64,000 nucleotides of DNA from Archegozetes longisetosus (taxonomy: Eukaryota; Arthropoda; Arachnida; Sarcoptiformes; Trhypochthoniidae), in contig JAEMBT020000008.1 in the NCBI GenBank assembly GCA_018873245.2, forward strand, positions 11,487,172-11,551,171. Direction: 5' to 3'. The first letter of the stretch is position 1; each line of letters opens with the position of its first letter. Below are positions 34,961-45,999 of the stretch, one piece after another. Below the pieces are notes generated by a model that had not been told where the DNA came from, made no database searches, and saw nothing but the letters and a program-made list of their open reading frames with translations. The position numbers were made by a program, and so were the translations under genes.

Positions 34961-35603
34961 TAAGATGCAAATATCTCATGTAGTTTTGAGTCACTTAAGA
35001 CCCACTCTTTTGATATCACATCTAATTTTGTCTTTCATGCATTACATTAATTCAATTACTTTGTCTTAGTCTCAAGAACCATCTTTTTAACGGTTAATTG
35101 TTCATTTTTGCAAGTTTTTCAAATAATTTCTTTAATCATTTATTAATGAATAAACTCTTCAGATATTTTAAAAGTATTTATGAAACTCATATACTAACGA
35201 GAAAGTGTTCAAATATTTTGATTTGTCTTAAGTAAGAGAACTAAATATGAAAATAAGCCAAATTATAACAATCTTGATTATTGTCATCATAATTATAATC
35301 ATAATTAATTGATTCTCAATATGATTTTCGGTTTTAGCTTAGAAAAATGAAAATTTGAAAGACTATTATTGTCTATTTGAGAGCACGTGCACTAAAATGT
35401 AAACAATCAATTAAAGAACTTTTTTATCATTATTGAATAAGTAATTAACAAACAGTCCCTAAATACAGTTGACAAAAATAAACATTTCGTACAATTATAT
35501 TAAGTGACATCTAATTAAGCAATTTTCGGCCTTTTGACCAATTTTTAAAATAAATTATTTTCACCATTAATTTAAACTCAAGATTTAATTAGTAGTTGAA
35601 ATA
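34961..35603. other. Intergenic, no gene seen
   Basis: AT-rich leader region before ZNF-3; no motif I can support. Confidence 0.45.
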
Positions 35604-37306
35604 ATGCACAAATCAATTAAAGCAAAGCTTCAAATTAATGACTTGTTTGAAGAGTTGAAGGAAGAAAATAGTAGACTTTTAAATCAGTTATTATTTGCTC
35701 AAAAGTGTATTAGATTATTGCAAAGTTATAGAGATTATTTGAACGCTTTTAGTGACAATTGCAAATGTGATCAAAATATTGAAAATAAATCAATATTTAA
35801 TAAATTAGAAAATCAATATAAATCTGTTTTTGATGACATGAAGTTCATAGAAATTAATGAAGAGACAAATAACCATAATATTAATGATTATCATATGTTG
35901 GATGCCTGTCAAATACCTAAATATAGTATTAATACAAATGATGTTAATTACAGCCAATTAATTGATGAAGAAATCGACGCAAATGATAAATCTATCGATG
36001 ATTTATTTACTGACTCTGATTTTAACGATAATAAAACTAATATAAAGAAAATAAAGCGATGCAAACGCAAAGACTTCATTACACCAAAAGTCATTTATAG
36101 CAATATTGATAATAATAAATCAGTTGATAATAAAATAAAACAAGAATTTAGTGATGAAGACCTCAGTAATTCAAGTAATGATTAATTAGTTTTAAAAGTT
36201 TTGTACCTTTAGTTAGAAATAATTTTCCATTAATGAATGTTTTATTTATTAAAATTTGCGCTCATTAGGTTTTGAGGTGAATGCAAAGAAGAATAAGAAG
36301 CATATAATAGGCTATCGTTGTCAATACCCTAACTGTGATTATCAGAATAGAGATAAAGGAAACGTTTCGAGACATATAAGTAAAATGCATTTGAATAAAA
36401 AACAAATCAAATGCAGTGAATGTACTCTTACATTTTGGGGTCACAAGCGACTTACTGAACATAAAAAAGTAGCACATTTCGCAAATTTGATCTTTAGTAA
36501 TAAGAAATACAGATGCGATTGGAATGGATGCCAGTTCGAGAGCAAAAGTATAAGCAACCTAAAAGTCCATAAAAGGAGGCATTTGGGAGAAAAGCCATTT
36601 AAGTGCGAATTTCCGAATTGTAATTCCTGTTTCGTTAATAATAGTGAACTAAAGTTACATCGAGCTTGTATTCATAGCGATGAGTCGCCCTTCAAGTGCG
36701 AATGGAGTGGTTGTGATCAGGCTTTCAAGACTAGAGACCGACTCAAAAGACACACTGTTTTACACACCGGTGACTATCCGTATCGGTGCGAATGGCCCGG
36801 CTGTGACGCACAGTTCGTTAAGAATGCAGACTATAAGTTGCATCAATTGTGCATTCATTCCGATGAATTGCCGTTTAGTTGCGAATGGCCCGGGTGTGAG
36901 TCAGCCTTCAAGACCAAAAATAGTCTTAAGAGACACACTTTGGCTCATACCGGAGAGAAACCATTCAAGTGTGAATGGCCAGGCTGTGAAGCCAGGTTTG
37001 ATGAACAAACAAATTAATCAGTTTTCAGTTTATAGATTTTTAACTGTTCTTTGTAGGTTTTACATGAATTCGAAGCTAACCAGGCACAAGGCAGTACACG
37101 ATGGCATTAAGAGATTTGTGTGCACTTGGCCTGAATGTGATATGAAGTATAGCACCAGCCATAACTTGAAATTACACCTTATGGTTCATCGTAATGAACG
37201 CCCATTTATGTGCGATTGGCCGCAGTGTCAAAGAAGATTTACCGATAGAGCACAGATGAACAGACATTGCAAAAAAGTTCACAAAATGATGCCCCCTCTG
37301 AAATGA
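35604..37306 (+). CDS. C2H2 zinc-finger protein ZNF-3 with novel N-terminal domain, ten fingers
   Basis: Exons 35604-36174 (or 36165), 36269-36995 and 37057-37306; about 515 residues. Residues 10-75 form an unfamiliar domain: a helical stretch (LFEELKEENSRLLNQLL), then a Cys-containing segment (QKCIRLLQSYRDYLNAF, NCKCDQN) and KLENQ. An acidic Asn-rich linker follows. Ten fingers follow, mostly C-[DE]-W-P-x-C: CQYPNCDYQ, CSECTLTF, CDWNGCQFE, CEFPNCNSCF, CEWSGCDQAF, CEWPGCDAQF, CEWPGCESAF, CEWPGCEARF, CTWPECDMKY, CDWPQCQRRF. The second intron splits the eighth finger right after its R, and splicing restores a 12-residue loop to the first His. Predicted nuclear factor; the N-terminal part may dimerise. 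Confidence 0.87.
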
Positions 37307-37820
37307 ACACATCTTTTTTTCCGCTAAAGATTAACGATTTTTGAATCAATATTGAATTTACTATTACTTAACTTTAAAAATCAATAATATCTTACATAAT
37401 ATCTAATATTTACTATTATTTAATGCTTATTTCATTTTATTTGAGAAAAATCTAATATATTGAAGTTTAAGTTCTGAGTCATTGTATTTCTAAATAGTTT
37501 TATTTTTATTGAGTTATACTATGGTTTTGTTAATTAACGAATTTTATTGTATTATTTGGTGTTTTAAATTATAAAGTTTTAAATAAGAGACTAATCCTAA
37601 GATAAAAAGAGAACCATTACAAAAAGTAAACCTTCAACAAATAAAAACTTGAAAACATTTTCAGAATACACTTATTAAAACGATCCCCAGCATTTGCATG
37701 AAAAAAATGTAAACAAAACGAGTCTCAAAATAAAACTTATCAAAGTCTCATTTCAAGTTGCATTTCAAACTTAAATAACTTCAAAACAAAAATTGCGAAT
37801 AACTGTCCAATAATTAAATA
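37307..37820. other. Intergenic between ZNF-3 and ZNF-4, no gene seen
   Basis: AT-rich spacer between two genes in the same orientation. No coding signal. Confidence 0.5.
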
Positions 37821-39483
37821 ATGTGTGATTCAAATGAAGTAAGACTCGAAACAAGCGAATGTTGCGAAAGCTTAAGAGAAGAAAATAGACCTTTAAATCA
37901 GTTATCGTATCACCAAGAGTGTGTTCAATTATTAGAAAATTATAGAAGTTGTTTAAATCATTTTTGCAATAATTGTAAATGCGATCAAAATGTTAGAAAC
38001 AAATTCATTTTTAACAATTTGGAGAATCAATTCAATCGTGTTTTCAATAATCAAAATCAAAACAAATTTGAAATTAATGAAAACTTCAGGAAAATATTTC
38101 GCAATCGTTGTAATGAAAACCAATTGATTTCAAGTGAGATATAATCTGAGATTTTATTCAGATATCCTTTAAAATTTTGTTATCATTCTAGGTACGAATC
38201 AAATCAAAACCGGAAACAATGTGAGTGAACATTTTGAAAATAATACGAATAATGGGCTTCAAATTGAGGAACAAATAGAAAGATATAGAAATAGCTTCAA
38301 CATTTTCGCTAATAGACTTAAAACTAGAATATATTTAACGAAGAAGTCATCCTCACAATCAATTGAGTCAAACAGTGATAAACCAATTTTAGGTAAACTT
38401 GAACAATATTTAAATAAGTAAATAACTTGTAGCACATTTTTTTGATTAGGTGTAAACTCACAGGCAGTCGAGTCAACAAGTAAAACAACACTCAATTCAA
38501 TTATCAGAGATGCAGACAAGGAACTAATAAGTTCATACATAATAATTGTTGAAGAAAATACTGATAAGCCGCTTAAGTGTCGCGAATGTGAGAAATGCTT
38601 TAAAAATGAATATAATCTGAAATGTCATATACAAACAGTTCATATCTGTCCCGAAAGGCCTTTCAAATGCGATAAATGCGACAAAAGTTACGCAACTAAA
38701 CCTAAATTAACAGATCATAAACGAATATCTCATAAGAATCCAGAGTCAGTTGTTATGCATTCGTGCGACTGGCCCCAGTGTGCATTTCAGACCAAAGATC
38801 GACATTATCTTATGACTCATCATATGAAATATATACACCAGAAAAATCTTCCAAAGCAATTTAAGTGCGATAAATGTGATAAATCTTTTATCAGAAAAAC
38901 TAGTTTAACAGTACATAGAAGATTAGTTCATTCTGTTGCTAAGTTCAGATGTGATTTCAACAATGAGTGTAAGTTTGAGACTAATAATGCTTATTATCTA
39001 AAAGAACATAAGTTGAGGCATAAAAAGGTTAAGAAGTTTAAGTGTCAATGGATTGGATGTGAGAGAAGTTTTGTTACTAATAATGAATTAATTATTCATG
39101 AGAAACGTGTTCATAAAGAGGTTTCACGTGACTATAAGTGTGCTTGGCCCGGATGTGAGATTGCCTTTAAATTCAATGCAGACCTCAGCAAACATTTGAA
39201 GATACATTCGACTGATCGACCCATCTTTAGGTGCGATTGGCCTCAGTGTCAATGGATTGGCAAATATGAAGAAAATTTGAAAAGACATCGGTTGACACAT
39301 GAAGGACAAGGTTTTGCCTGTGATTGGCCCGAGTGCGGGAAGACTTACCCGACTAATTATGATTTGAGAGTGCATGTTAGAAGTCATTTGAATGAACGAA
39401 AATTTAAGTGTAACTACCCTGGCTGTAAGTGGAGTTTCAATGAAAAAAATGTTTTGGTTAGACATCAAAAGACTCACCAGTGA
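37821..39483 (+). CDS. C2H2 zinc-finger protein ZNF-4, paralogue of ZNF-3, ten fingers
   Basis: Exons 37821-38133, 38192-38392 and 38450-39483, all junctions GT-AG in phase 1, about 515 residues, similar to ZNF-3. The N-terminus repeats the ZNF-3 domain: LREENRPLNQLSYHQECVQ, NYRSCLNHF, NCKCDQNVRNK, IFNNLENQ. A low-complexity linker is followed by ten fingers, starting CRECEKCF, CDKCDKSY, CDWPQCAFQ, CDKCDKSF and going on with CDFNNECKFE, CQWIGCERSF, CAWPGCEIAF, CDWPQCQWIG, CDWPECGKTY, CNYPGCKWSF. The gene structure differs from ZNF-3 by an additional linker exon and a single finger-coding exon. The shared N-terminal domain shows tandem duplication. Likely nuclear; target unknown. Confidence 0.87.
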
Positions 39484-39710
39484 AGTGAAATAAGTGAAAT
39501 ATTAATGAAGAGTTCTTTCAGCAGAATAGTGTTATTCAATATAATTGAAATTTCAAACATTATTTCTGACGAGAAATGTATTGCAATATCGATAGTAAAC
39601 AGTAGGACACGAATTTCAAAAGATTTGCCTTAATTAAAGATTAAACTGATATATGAATAGTGATTGAGTTTTTCATTTAGAAAGAAGTGCTCGTTTCACA
39701 ATAAAGATAA

Positions 39711-39919
39711 ACTCATTGATAAAGACTCCAGAATAGAGAACTTTTTATTTTTGTCGATGTCATGAAACCATTGAGAATAGACATGAGGACACCAAATGAG
39801 TCTATAATTATTGAAATACATATTTTCGACAATTTTGGACTCATTGGGCGTCCTCACTTCTATTCCCGACGATTTCATGGCATCGACAAAAATCCCTATT
39901 CTGGAGTCTTTACTCATTG
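39711..39919. repeat. Hairpin of coding-like sequence, arms about 95 bp
   Basis: Bases from ACTCATTGATAAAGACTCC (39711) are repeated in reverse complement up to GGAGTCTTTACTCATTGA (39919), about 80-85% identical by eye with a small loop. Read on the minus strand, the right arm gives a smooth peptide (KDSRIGIFVDAMKSSGIEV, then RTPNESKIVENM); the left arm is its decayed mirror. This could be an inverted exon duplication, and transcribed RNA would fold into a long stem. Confidence 0.75.
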
Positions 39920-40865
39920 AACCCCACTTCATAACAAACATTCGGCTACTTTAAAATCCTTAGTATTTTATCACTTCTCGTTACATTCAGTGTTTGAATT
40001 TTTTCTAAACAGTCTAATCAAAAGTTTTTGTATTTTGCAACAAATTCTCTTTCTGGTCAAAGATAATCAATGAAACTATCAATAAAGTTGGTTTAAATTT
40101 TCATCGACTATAATTTGCTTTGATTTGTAGTCAGCATTCAATATTGCCGGCATGTAATGCAGTCGACAATACAATTAACATCGAATACAATTAGAAATTC
40201 TAAAGCTCTTTTATTTGATATCAAATATCAATTTCTGAACAATTAACTGCAATTCAAGTTATTGCTTCACTTCAGATTTGATTCTGGCATCTACTATATG
40301 ATTATTCTCATTAATTAAATTTAAAATGCGACCAAATTGACTGATATTTGCAAGTTTTGCATTACTACAGGTTTGCGTTATAATTACGGTGGCAGTTCTT
40401 TAGTTCTTTTCTCAAATTTATTTTCAAAGTCCAAATTGCTCTTTCAAGTAAGAGGTTTATGTTTAGGTTAGGTTAGACTTTATTTTGGCTTAACTTTCAC
40501 TTTCAGTTCAGACAAATCTAAACAAGACTGAAATTCAAAAGTATCAGAAAGTTCTCATCAGATGTTAACATTTCTCACTAGACATTATTTGTTTTAAAAT
40601 AGATTTGAAGCTATCTTATAATAAGTAATCTGAAATATTAGAAGAAAAGTTGCAAAACTTGAAACATATCTCAATTTTAACTTTTAATCCCAAATCAAAC
40701 AGATTTTAAATTTAAATAATTGACACATAAATGGATAAAGTTTTAAATTAGAATTTATTCATTAGAAAGTATTAAAAAGTGCATTAAAATGATTTTTAAT
40801 CAGTCTGAATAAATCTTTCGATGACCTTTTGCAAATAGAAGTAAATCGTATCGTTTTCGCAAAAT
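39920..40865. other. Intergenic, no gene seen; short TTAGG tract
   Basis: AT-rich. At about 40467-40485 there is a TTAGGTTAGGTTAG tract, the arthropod telomere unit, too short to mean a telomere. Confidence 0.5.
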
Positions 40866-41988
40866 TTAATAATTTTTGTATTCATACGATAGTCTTTTAA
40901 TTCTTCGGTAAAAATTAATTATATCAGTGAAAGAAAGGGAAGATAAGCCAAACCATAGGCCTAAAAACCCACCCAAATTATAAATGAATCCATTAATATC
41001 TGTGTTCGAAGTTTCGATATATCTTAAATGATGAGAATCAATCGGAATCAGATTGAAATTTGTTGAGTTGAACAGTTTATATGATTTAGTGATGAAATTA
41101 AAATGAGTCGAATTAAATTCACAACCACATTTAGACTCACAATATTCTAAGCCTCCCGATAAAAATGACTGATTAAAAACCAAATCTGATTTGCGGAATT
41201 TGTAATTTTTCATTTTCAAGTGATCTTCTAAATCGAGTTACAAAGCGACTTCATCTCTAATTAAACACTTATATTCTTTGATAAAAACAGCGATCAGGCA
41301 ATTGAATCGACAATATTCTGGCTCATGACTAGAGTAAATAATTTGATCGTTAGAATAAGAATTGCAAAAGTTTTTCCTTGTATTCAATGTTTTAAGAGAA
41401 TATGAACTGAAATGAATTGGTTTTTGTTTCTTGATCGAAATAAATTACTTTAAAGTTGAATGCTGAGAACGAACCAATATAAACATAACTTAATAATAAG
41501 TTTGTTGGAAATTCAAAACTAATTTTTTGCAAATTTTTCTCAATATCCATATTGTATAATAATTGTTTGAAACTGTCATTCAAATTACCAAAATAGAAAT
41601 TTTTCAATTGAGATAACGACGTGCGTATTTTCAATTTAGGTTCGGGACATGCAATTTTCTTATATTGAATCTGTATTTCACACGATTTAAAAAGTTTTTC
41701 ATAAATTGAATAAAGTTTGAATTCTTCGAATTTTCTTTCACTTAGCACTTTAGAGAAAATATAATACAATATTTCATTTGGTCGACGCTCTGAGTAAGTA
41801 TTTTTGACATTTTTTATACCGAGCGAACTGTTAATGTAATTGCGTTCTATTCTCTCAAGTGTTTCTTCACTGAAAAGGGGTGCGACAATAGCTAATTTTG
41901 GTAATGTTTTGATTTGTTCTATACTCGAACGAGTAATTGTTTCTTCATTTAGAAAGTCTACAATAACTTCATTCATTTGATATGACAT
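40866..41988 (-). pseudogene. DEG/ENaC-like sodium channel gene, decayed copy 1
   Basis: The 5' part (41988-41392) resembles the extracellular start of a degenerin/ENaC subunit (LPKLAIVAPLFSEETLERI). The frame then shifts near 41400 into YSSHEPEYCRFNCLIAV, the Cys-rich domain, which meets an in-frame TAA shortly before 41219. The last part (41219-40866) has CESKCGCEF and the second transmembrane segment with the family signature (NLGGFLGLWFGLSSLSF) and a short basic tail. No first transmembrane segment or HG motif was found upstream. Family role: amiloride-sensitive cation channel subunit in the plasma membrane. The frame shift might hide a very small intron, but the TAA points to a broken gene. 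Confidence 0.75.
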
Positions 41989-42203
41989 AAGGCAAAAAAA
42001 TATTAACTTAAGTAAACAAACGAATATGAATTGAGTTTAATTTCTGATTCAATTTTGATAATAGAATGCAAATTCACACCAATTCCTGTCAGAAGTGAGT
42101 TAATTGTGTGAAAAATCCTGACAAATGTTTGACTAGTCAAGTGAAAAAAAAGTGACCCCAAATCACATCGAAAATATTGAACCGATCGAACACAAATATC
42201 CGA

Positions 42204-42960
42204 TTAAATCCATTTTCGGTCTATGAATATGAAAATATTTCCTCTTCGGATGATTTCGTAAACAATGCACCTATCGATCCTTGAGGCAAAGACTATTACT
42301 GCTACTTTTGATTGTTTCAGTGTGATATATTTATTACAACTCTTTTTGCATCTCTCTTTCAACATATTTCTTTCAAGCTTTACGTTACAATCCCTTTCCA
42401 TGCAAAAGGTTTTATTGAAAAACTCAACTTCACCATAAAACCATTTTTTGTGACATCTACATTCTTTAGATTCTCGCCTCTTCATATATTTGACAATACA
42501 ATCTCCTTGAGATTTCGGTGCATTCTTCACATTAGAATATTTATAATAATTTTGACAATCAGTTTGATATGGAAATGGTAGTAATATTTCATGAAAAGTA
42601 TTCAAATCGATTAGATATAATAATTCATCTCTCAAATTCATATAATCACTTAATATATTTGGAGGTGTTCTAGTTCCATGAATTTTCAAGTTGATGTTCG
42701 GAATATTTAAACTTTTCGAGTTAATTGCTAAAACTTTACCAAATCCATGATCTTTTGCTTCAAAATCATCGAGAAGTTTACTTAAAAATGTGATACACAA
42801 TGGTGAATACAGTACTGCGCGGCAGGCGATGACTAAATTGGGCCTTTTTGGGGTAAATAAATTGAGGGAAAAGCAGAATCTCAAGTTTTTTAACTGAAAG
42901 AATAGTCGGATTTTGTACTAGAAAACAAGTGGTTTCGCAATTATTTAAATTATTAAACAA
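42204..42960 (-). pseudogene. DEG/ENaC-like sodium channel gene, partial copy 2
   Basis: Upstream tandem partner of the previous entry. It reads LLPFPYQTDCQNYYKYSN, GDCIVKYMKRRESKECRC and KWFYGE, the Cys-rich extracellular domain before pore segment 2, then CKKSCNKY, and ends at a stop at 42204 without the second transmembrane segment. At the 5' side the frame changes near 42893 where CTTTCAG could be a 3' splice site, with earlier coding-like sequence (NNCETTCFLVQNPTILSVK) up to 42960. No first transmembrane segment is visible. Most likely a truncated copy; a missing-exon gene model cannot be excluded. Confidence 0.7.
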
Positions 42961-43074
42961 TGATTTGTTTAAAAGTTAAATAGACTTGTTTGACAACTAA
43001 TTAAATATTATTGAATTTATTAAAAATATGAAATAATAAAATCAAGTAATATTTGGGCTCAATTTGAATTTAAA

Positions 43075-43129
<55 letters not shown>

Positions 43130-43397
43130 TATTTAATAAAATTATTCGAAACGTATTTTAAAGAATATCAATTGCGAGACAGAATGTCAATTATTGGTAA
43201 ACAAAAATTAATAGTAAAGTCTTCACATTTATCTCATTAATGACAAAGACAAATTGCCATCAATTGTTGACACGATTCAATAATAGTCTAATTGTCCAAT
43301 TAGGTCATAATGACATCAATAAAAGTCAATTTAATAATAAAGAATATCGAAAGAAGTCAAAAATAAGTCGAATCTCAATCACAACTAAATTTCAATA
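42961..43397. other. Intergenic with AAT microsatellite
   Basis: AT-rich spacer between divergent genes, containing the AAT tract described separately. No gene seen. Confidence 0.5.
43075..43124 (+). repeat. (AAT)n microsatellite
   Basis: About sixteen uninterrupted AAT units. Simple sequence repeat, likely polymorphic. Confidence 0.95.
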
Positions 43398-43952
43398 ATG
43401 GAAAACAGTAGTCAATACAATTTTAGTCAAGAAATAAATATTAGTAAAAGAAGTCGAACAATAGCGAGTAAAAACTCAAATAGAGCTCGTGAACCTCTGG
43501 ATTCTTGTGATAATAATACAAAATGTGATTTTAATTGTGATAAAAACTTTTTGATTGAGAGCCAAAGAGAAACCCATAGACAATACAATGAAAAGAATAA
43601 CCAACAAAAAAGAGATTTCCCTTTAATGAATACGAAAAGAATCAAATATAATAATAACGATAAATATTCATATTATCTCAAAAACGTTGAGGTATACCGA
43701 AAATTTTTTCTTAATACAATTGACTACACATCTAATAGTATTGTTTGGAATCTTTACAAATCTATTGATGAAAGAAATTTAGATTCAAACAGTCTAATAA
43801 CAGCTCCGATTGATAAGAGAACACTTTTCAATCGGAATAGTTTTAAGAGAAAACACAGCGATATATTCAATAAAGAAATACAACAAATCCTAAACACAGT
43901 CATTATTCTATTGAAAGTATTCCGAATAGACTTTATATCGATAATATTTTAG
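43398..43952 (+). CDS. Unrecognised protein, Asn/Lys/Arg-rich
   Basis: An ORF of 184 codons from a good ATG with low-complexity, hydrophilic content (SKRSRTIASKNSNRAREP near the start) and one zinc-finger-like remnant (CDFNCDKNF followed by two spaced His). The later part (YLKNVEVYRKFFLNTIDY) faintly recalls the helical N-terminal domain of ZNF-3 and ZNF-4, but I cannot assert homology. At the end, GTATTCC..TTTTAG (43918-43953) has the form of a 36-base intron, and reading past it adds CKKSLHKS-like codons. I do not recognise the family. It could be a decayed finger gene. Confidence 0.45.
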   Translation: MENSSQYNFSQEINISKRSRTIASKNSNRAREPLDSCDNNTKCDFNCDKNFLIESQRETHRQYNEKNNQQKRDFPLMNTKRIKYNNNDKYSYYLKNVEVYRKFFLNTIDYTSNSIVWNLYKSIDERNLDSNSLITAPIDKRTLFNRNSFKRKHSDIFNKEIQQILNTVIILLKVFRIDFISIIF

Positions 43953-43999
43953 CGCAAAAACTGTAAGAAGAGTTTGCACAAAAGCTTATTTTTCAACAA

Positions 44000-45354
44000 A
44001 TTTATAGAGAGAATAGAGTTTTCACATCAAATCAAGAACAAAATGTCAAATCTTGTTCTTATCATCATTTTCTTAGAAAATTAAGAGAAATGAAAGGTAC
44101 GGTTTAGAATATGACCCGCCCGAAGGGGCGGGGCATGCATATCGGTCAACACCCCTTGGTGTGAGTAATAAATATACCAAATATCAAGTGTCGCAGGCGA
44201 GAGGAGGCAGAGCTATAGCTGTTTGAAGTTATGGATTCCCATTGATTTTCCTGCTGAGATACACTTTGCGTGCACAGACTAAACTACTGGACCGATTTTG
44301 ATGATCTAAGTGTCATTGGATTCAGCATAATAAGCAATAATGATACACACCAAAATGAGCTTCATATGACCTCTAGGTCAAAAGTTTACCAGGGTTGAAT
44401 GACTTAACGTTTTTGTCAACTTTCAAAAATAAAAAAGTGAGATAACCATTTTGAAATGAATAGTACTAATGTTGAAATTCAATTAGGAGACGGAGCTATA
44501 GTTGCTTAAAGTTTAGTTTTGCAACTTTTTAAAAATTAATATCTCAAAAATGGGAGGGGCAAATACGGTGGGGAGTTTTACTGAGATCTTCTAAATATCA
44601 TTAACTATGATATACTATAAAGTCAAGGCCGTACAAGATCAGCGACATATTTTAGTTAGTATAACATCACGGCTGGAATATAGCAAACGTGGACGGGTAT
44701 ATTCCCGACATCGTAGACGCATAAATTATACATCGTTGGACTCGTATGGTCGAGACGAGAAGTTTTCTAAAGTGATTTCAAACTAAAGTGTTTACTATTT
44801 AAAAACTGACAGTAAGCCTTTCTATTAAATGACTAAAGGTTCTATTCAGGATTAACTGAAGTTACTCATGATTGAAATCTTTTAAATTTATAGATAAGAA
44901 GTTGAAGAATACATTGTACAAACTATTACGAGAGATAGTTCTAAGGTCTTGAAATCTCCATGCGATAGTTTGAATTCCGATTTCTAAGAGAAATATTTGA
45001 TTGAACAAGCTTATAATTATAAAGATTACTAAATATTTAAAGCTAAGTATTCAAATTCTGAAGTGCTAGAATAAGCAAGCACGAGTTTAAAACGCACTCT
45101 TTAGGTAAAAAAGCAAGCAAACAAGTAATAACTTATTTTCACCGTTCAGACATTATCAGCTGAAATAATAAGTCTTGTTGTTAAAATAAAACGATTACAA
45201 CAGATTATGTTTACTTAACGAACGGGTGTTCAAGTGTTTTGTAAAATAATGAGATTCATTTTGCTTATGACGGTAATTACTTTATAAAAATCGTTTGTTC
45301 CATCAAATTCTGATATCAAACTAGAAAAGACGAAGTAAGAAAGCTGTTTCGAAA
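44000..45354. other. Intergenic, no gene recognised; GC hairpin
   Basis: Mostly AT-rich. At 44117-44138 CCCGCCC-GAA-GGGGCGGG forms a small GC hairpin in a GC-rich patch that looks like part of an unidentified repeat. No coding signal. Confidence 0.4.
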
Positions 45355-45974
45355 ATGTTGAAAAACTTTAAATCTTCCTGTTCATCACCTTATTGTTGAT
45401 GATTATGACTTTGAACAATATATTAACTGAAGAATTTGATGACTTGTTAGATATGAGATGCAATGATACTATTTCTAAGGATAAAAAAGATAAATGTAAT
45501 AAATGTGACTCAGAAATACCTAAACTACTGAGAGGTCAGTCGAAATTTTTGTTAAACCAAATTCAAATTTGATTTCTGAATCAAATTTTTTTTATGTTCT
45601 AACTTATTATTTTCAACTTCGAGATCCAATTTCAAAATGTGCTAAAGAAGTCTGCAATAAAGATGGAAAATATACAGAACCTGATATTTGTTGCTACATA
45701 ATTAATGATCAGGTAATTTAACTAGACTCTTCGGTTTCCCTTCTATATTAAACATTGAATATATTTCGTTAACTGGCAGAAAATGGATGATTGTTATTAC
45801 AATAAGACTGCAGAGGAAGCAAAAGCTGAGGGTTTGACTTTTGATGATGCAAGCAAGAAATCAGAATCCTATTACGATAAATATGAGGTTAAATATGTTC
45901 TTAAACGGAAAATTCAATATTCAGTTTAAATTTTTCGTTTTATTCAGGAATGTCTCTCAAAGGTATTCTCTTGA
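45355..45974 (+). pseudogene. Small secreted cysteine-rich protein, member 1 (frame break in signal peptide)
   Basis: Same four-exon plan as the intact members at 50387 and 55105. Exon 1 ends 45534, exon 2 is 45624-45712, exon 3 45780-45887, exon 4 45948-45974, with phases 1, 0, 0. The mature part has nine cysteines, including MRCNDTISKDK, CNKCDSE, SKCAKEVCNKDG, DICCYII and KYEECLS. The hydrophobic leader is interrupted: the ATG at 45355 runs into a stop, but one missing base in an A run near 45370 would make the leader continuous with the rest. All splice sites are good, so either an assembly error or very recent inactivation. Family function unknown. Confidence 0.7.
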
Positions 45975-45999
45975 AGCAAGAATAAGAACAGGTTATTAT

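Noticed and set aside
36680-37306. Long ORF overlapping the zinc-finger exon in another frame
   Set aside because: Its first 350 bases are an out-of-frame reading of ZNF-3 exon 2. Only the part from 37057 on is real, as exon 3 of ZNF-3.
39696-39941. Minus-strand 81-codon ORF as a gene
   Set aside because: It runs across both arms of the hairpin; only the right arm reads smoothly, and the left arm is its inverted copy.
43075-43124. Periodic repeat as a possible CRISPR-like or minisatellite array
   Set aside because: It is a plain trinucleotide microsatellite with no spacers. No CRISPR array is present in the window.
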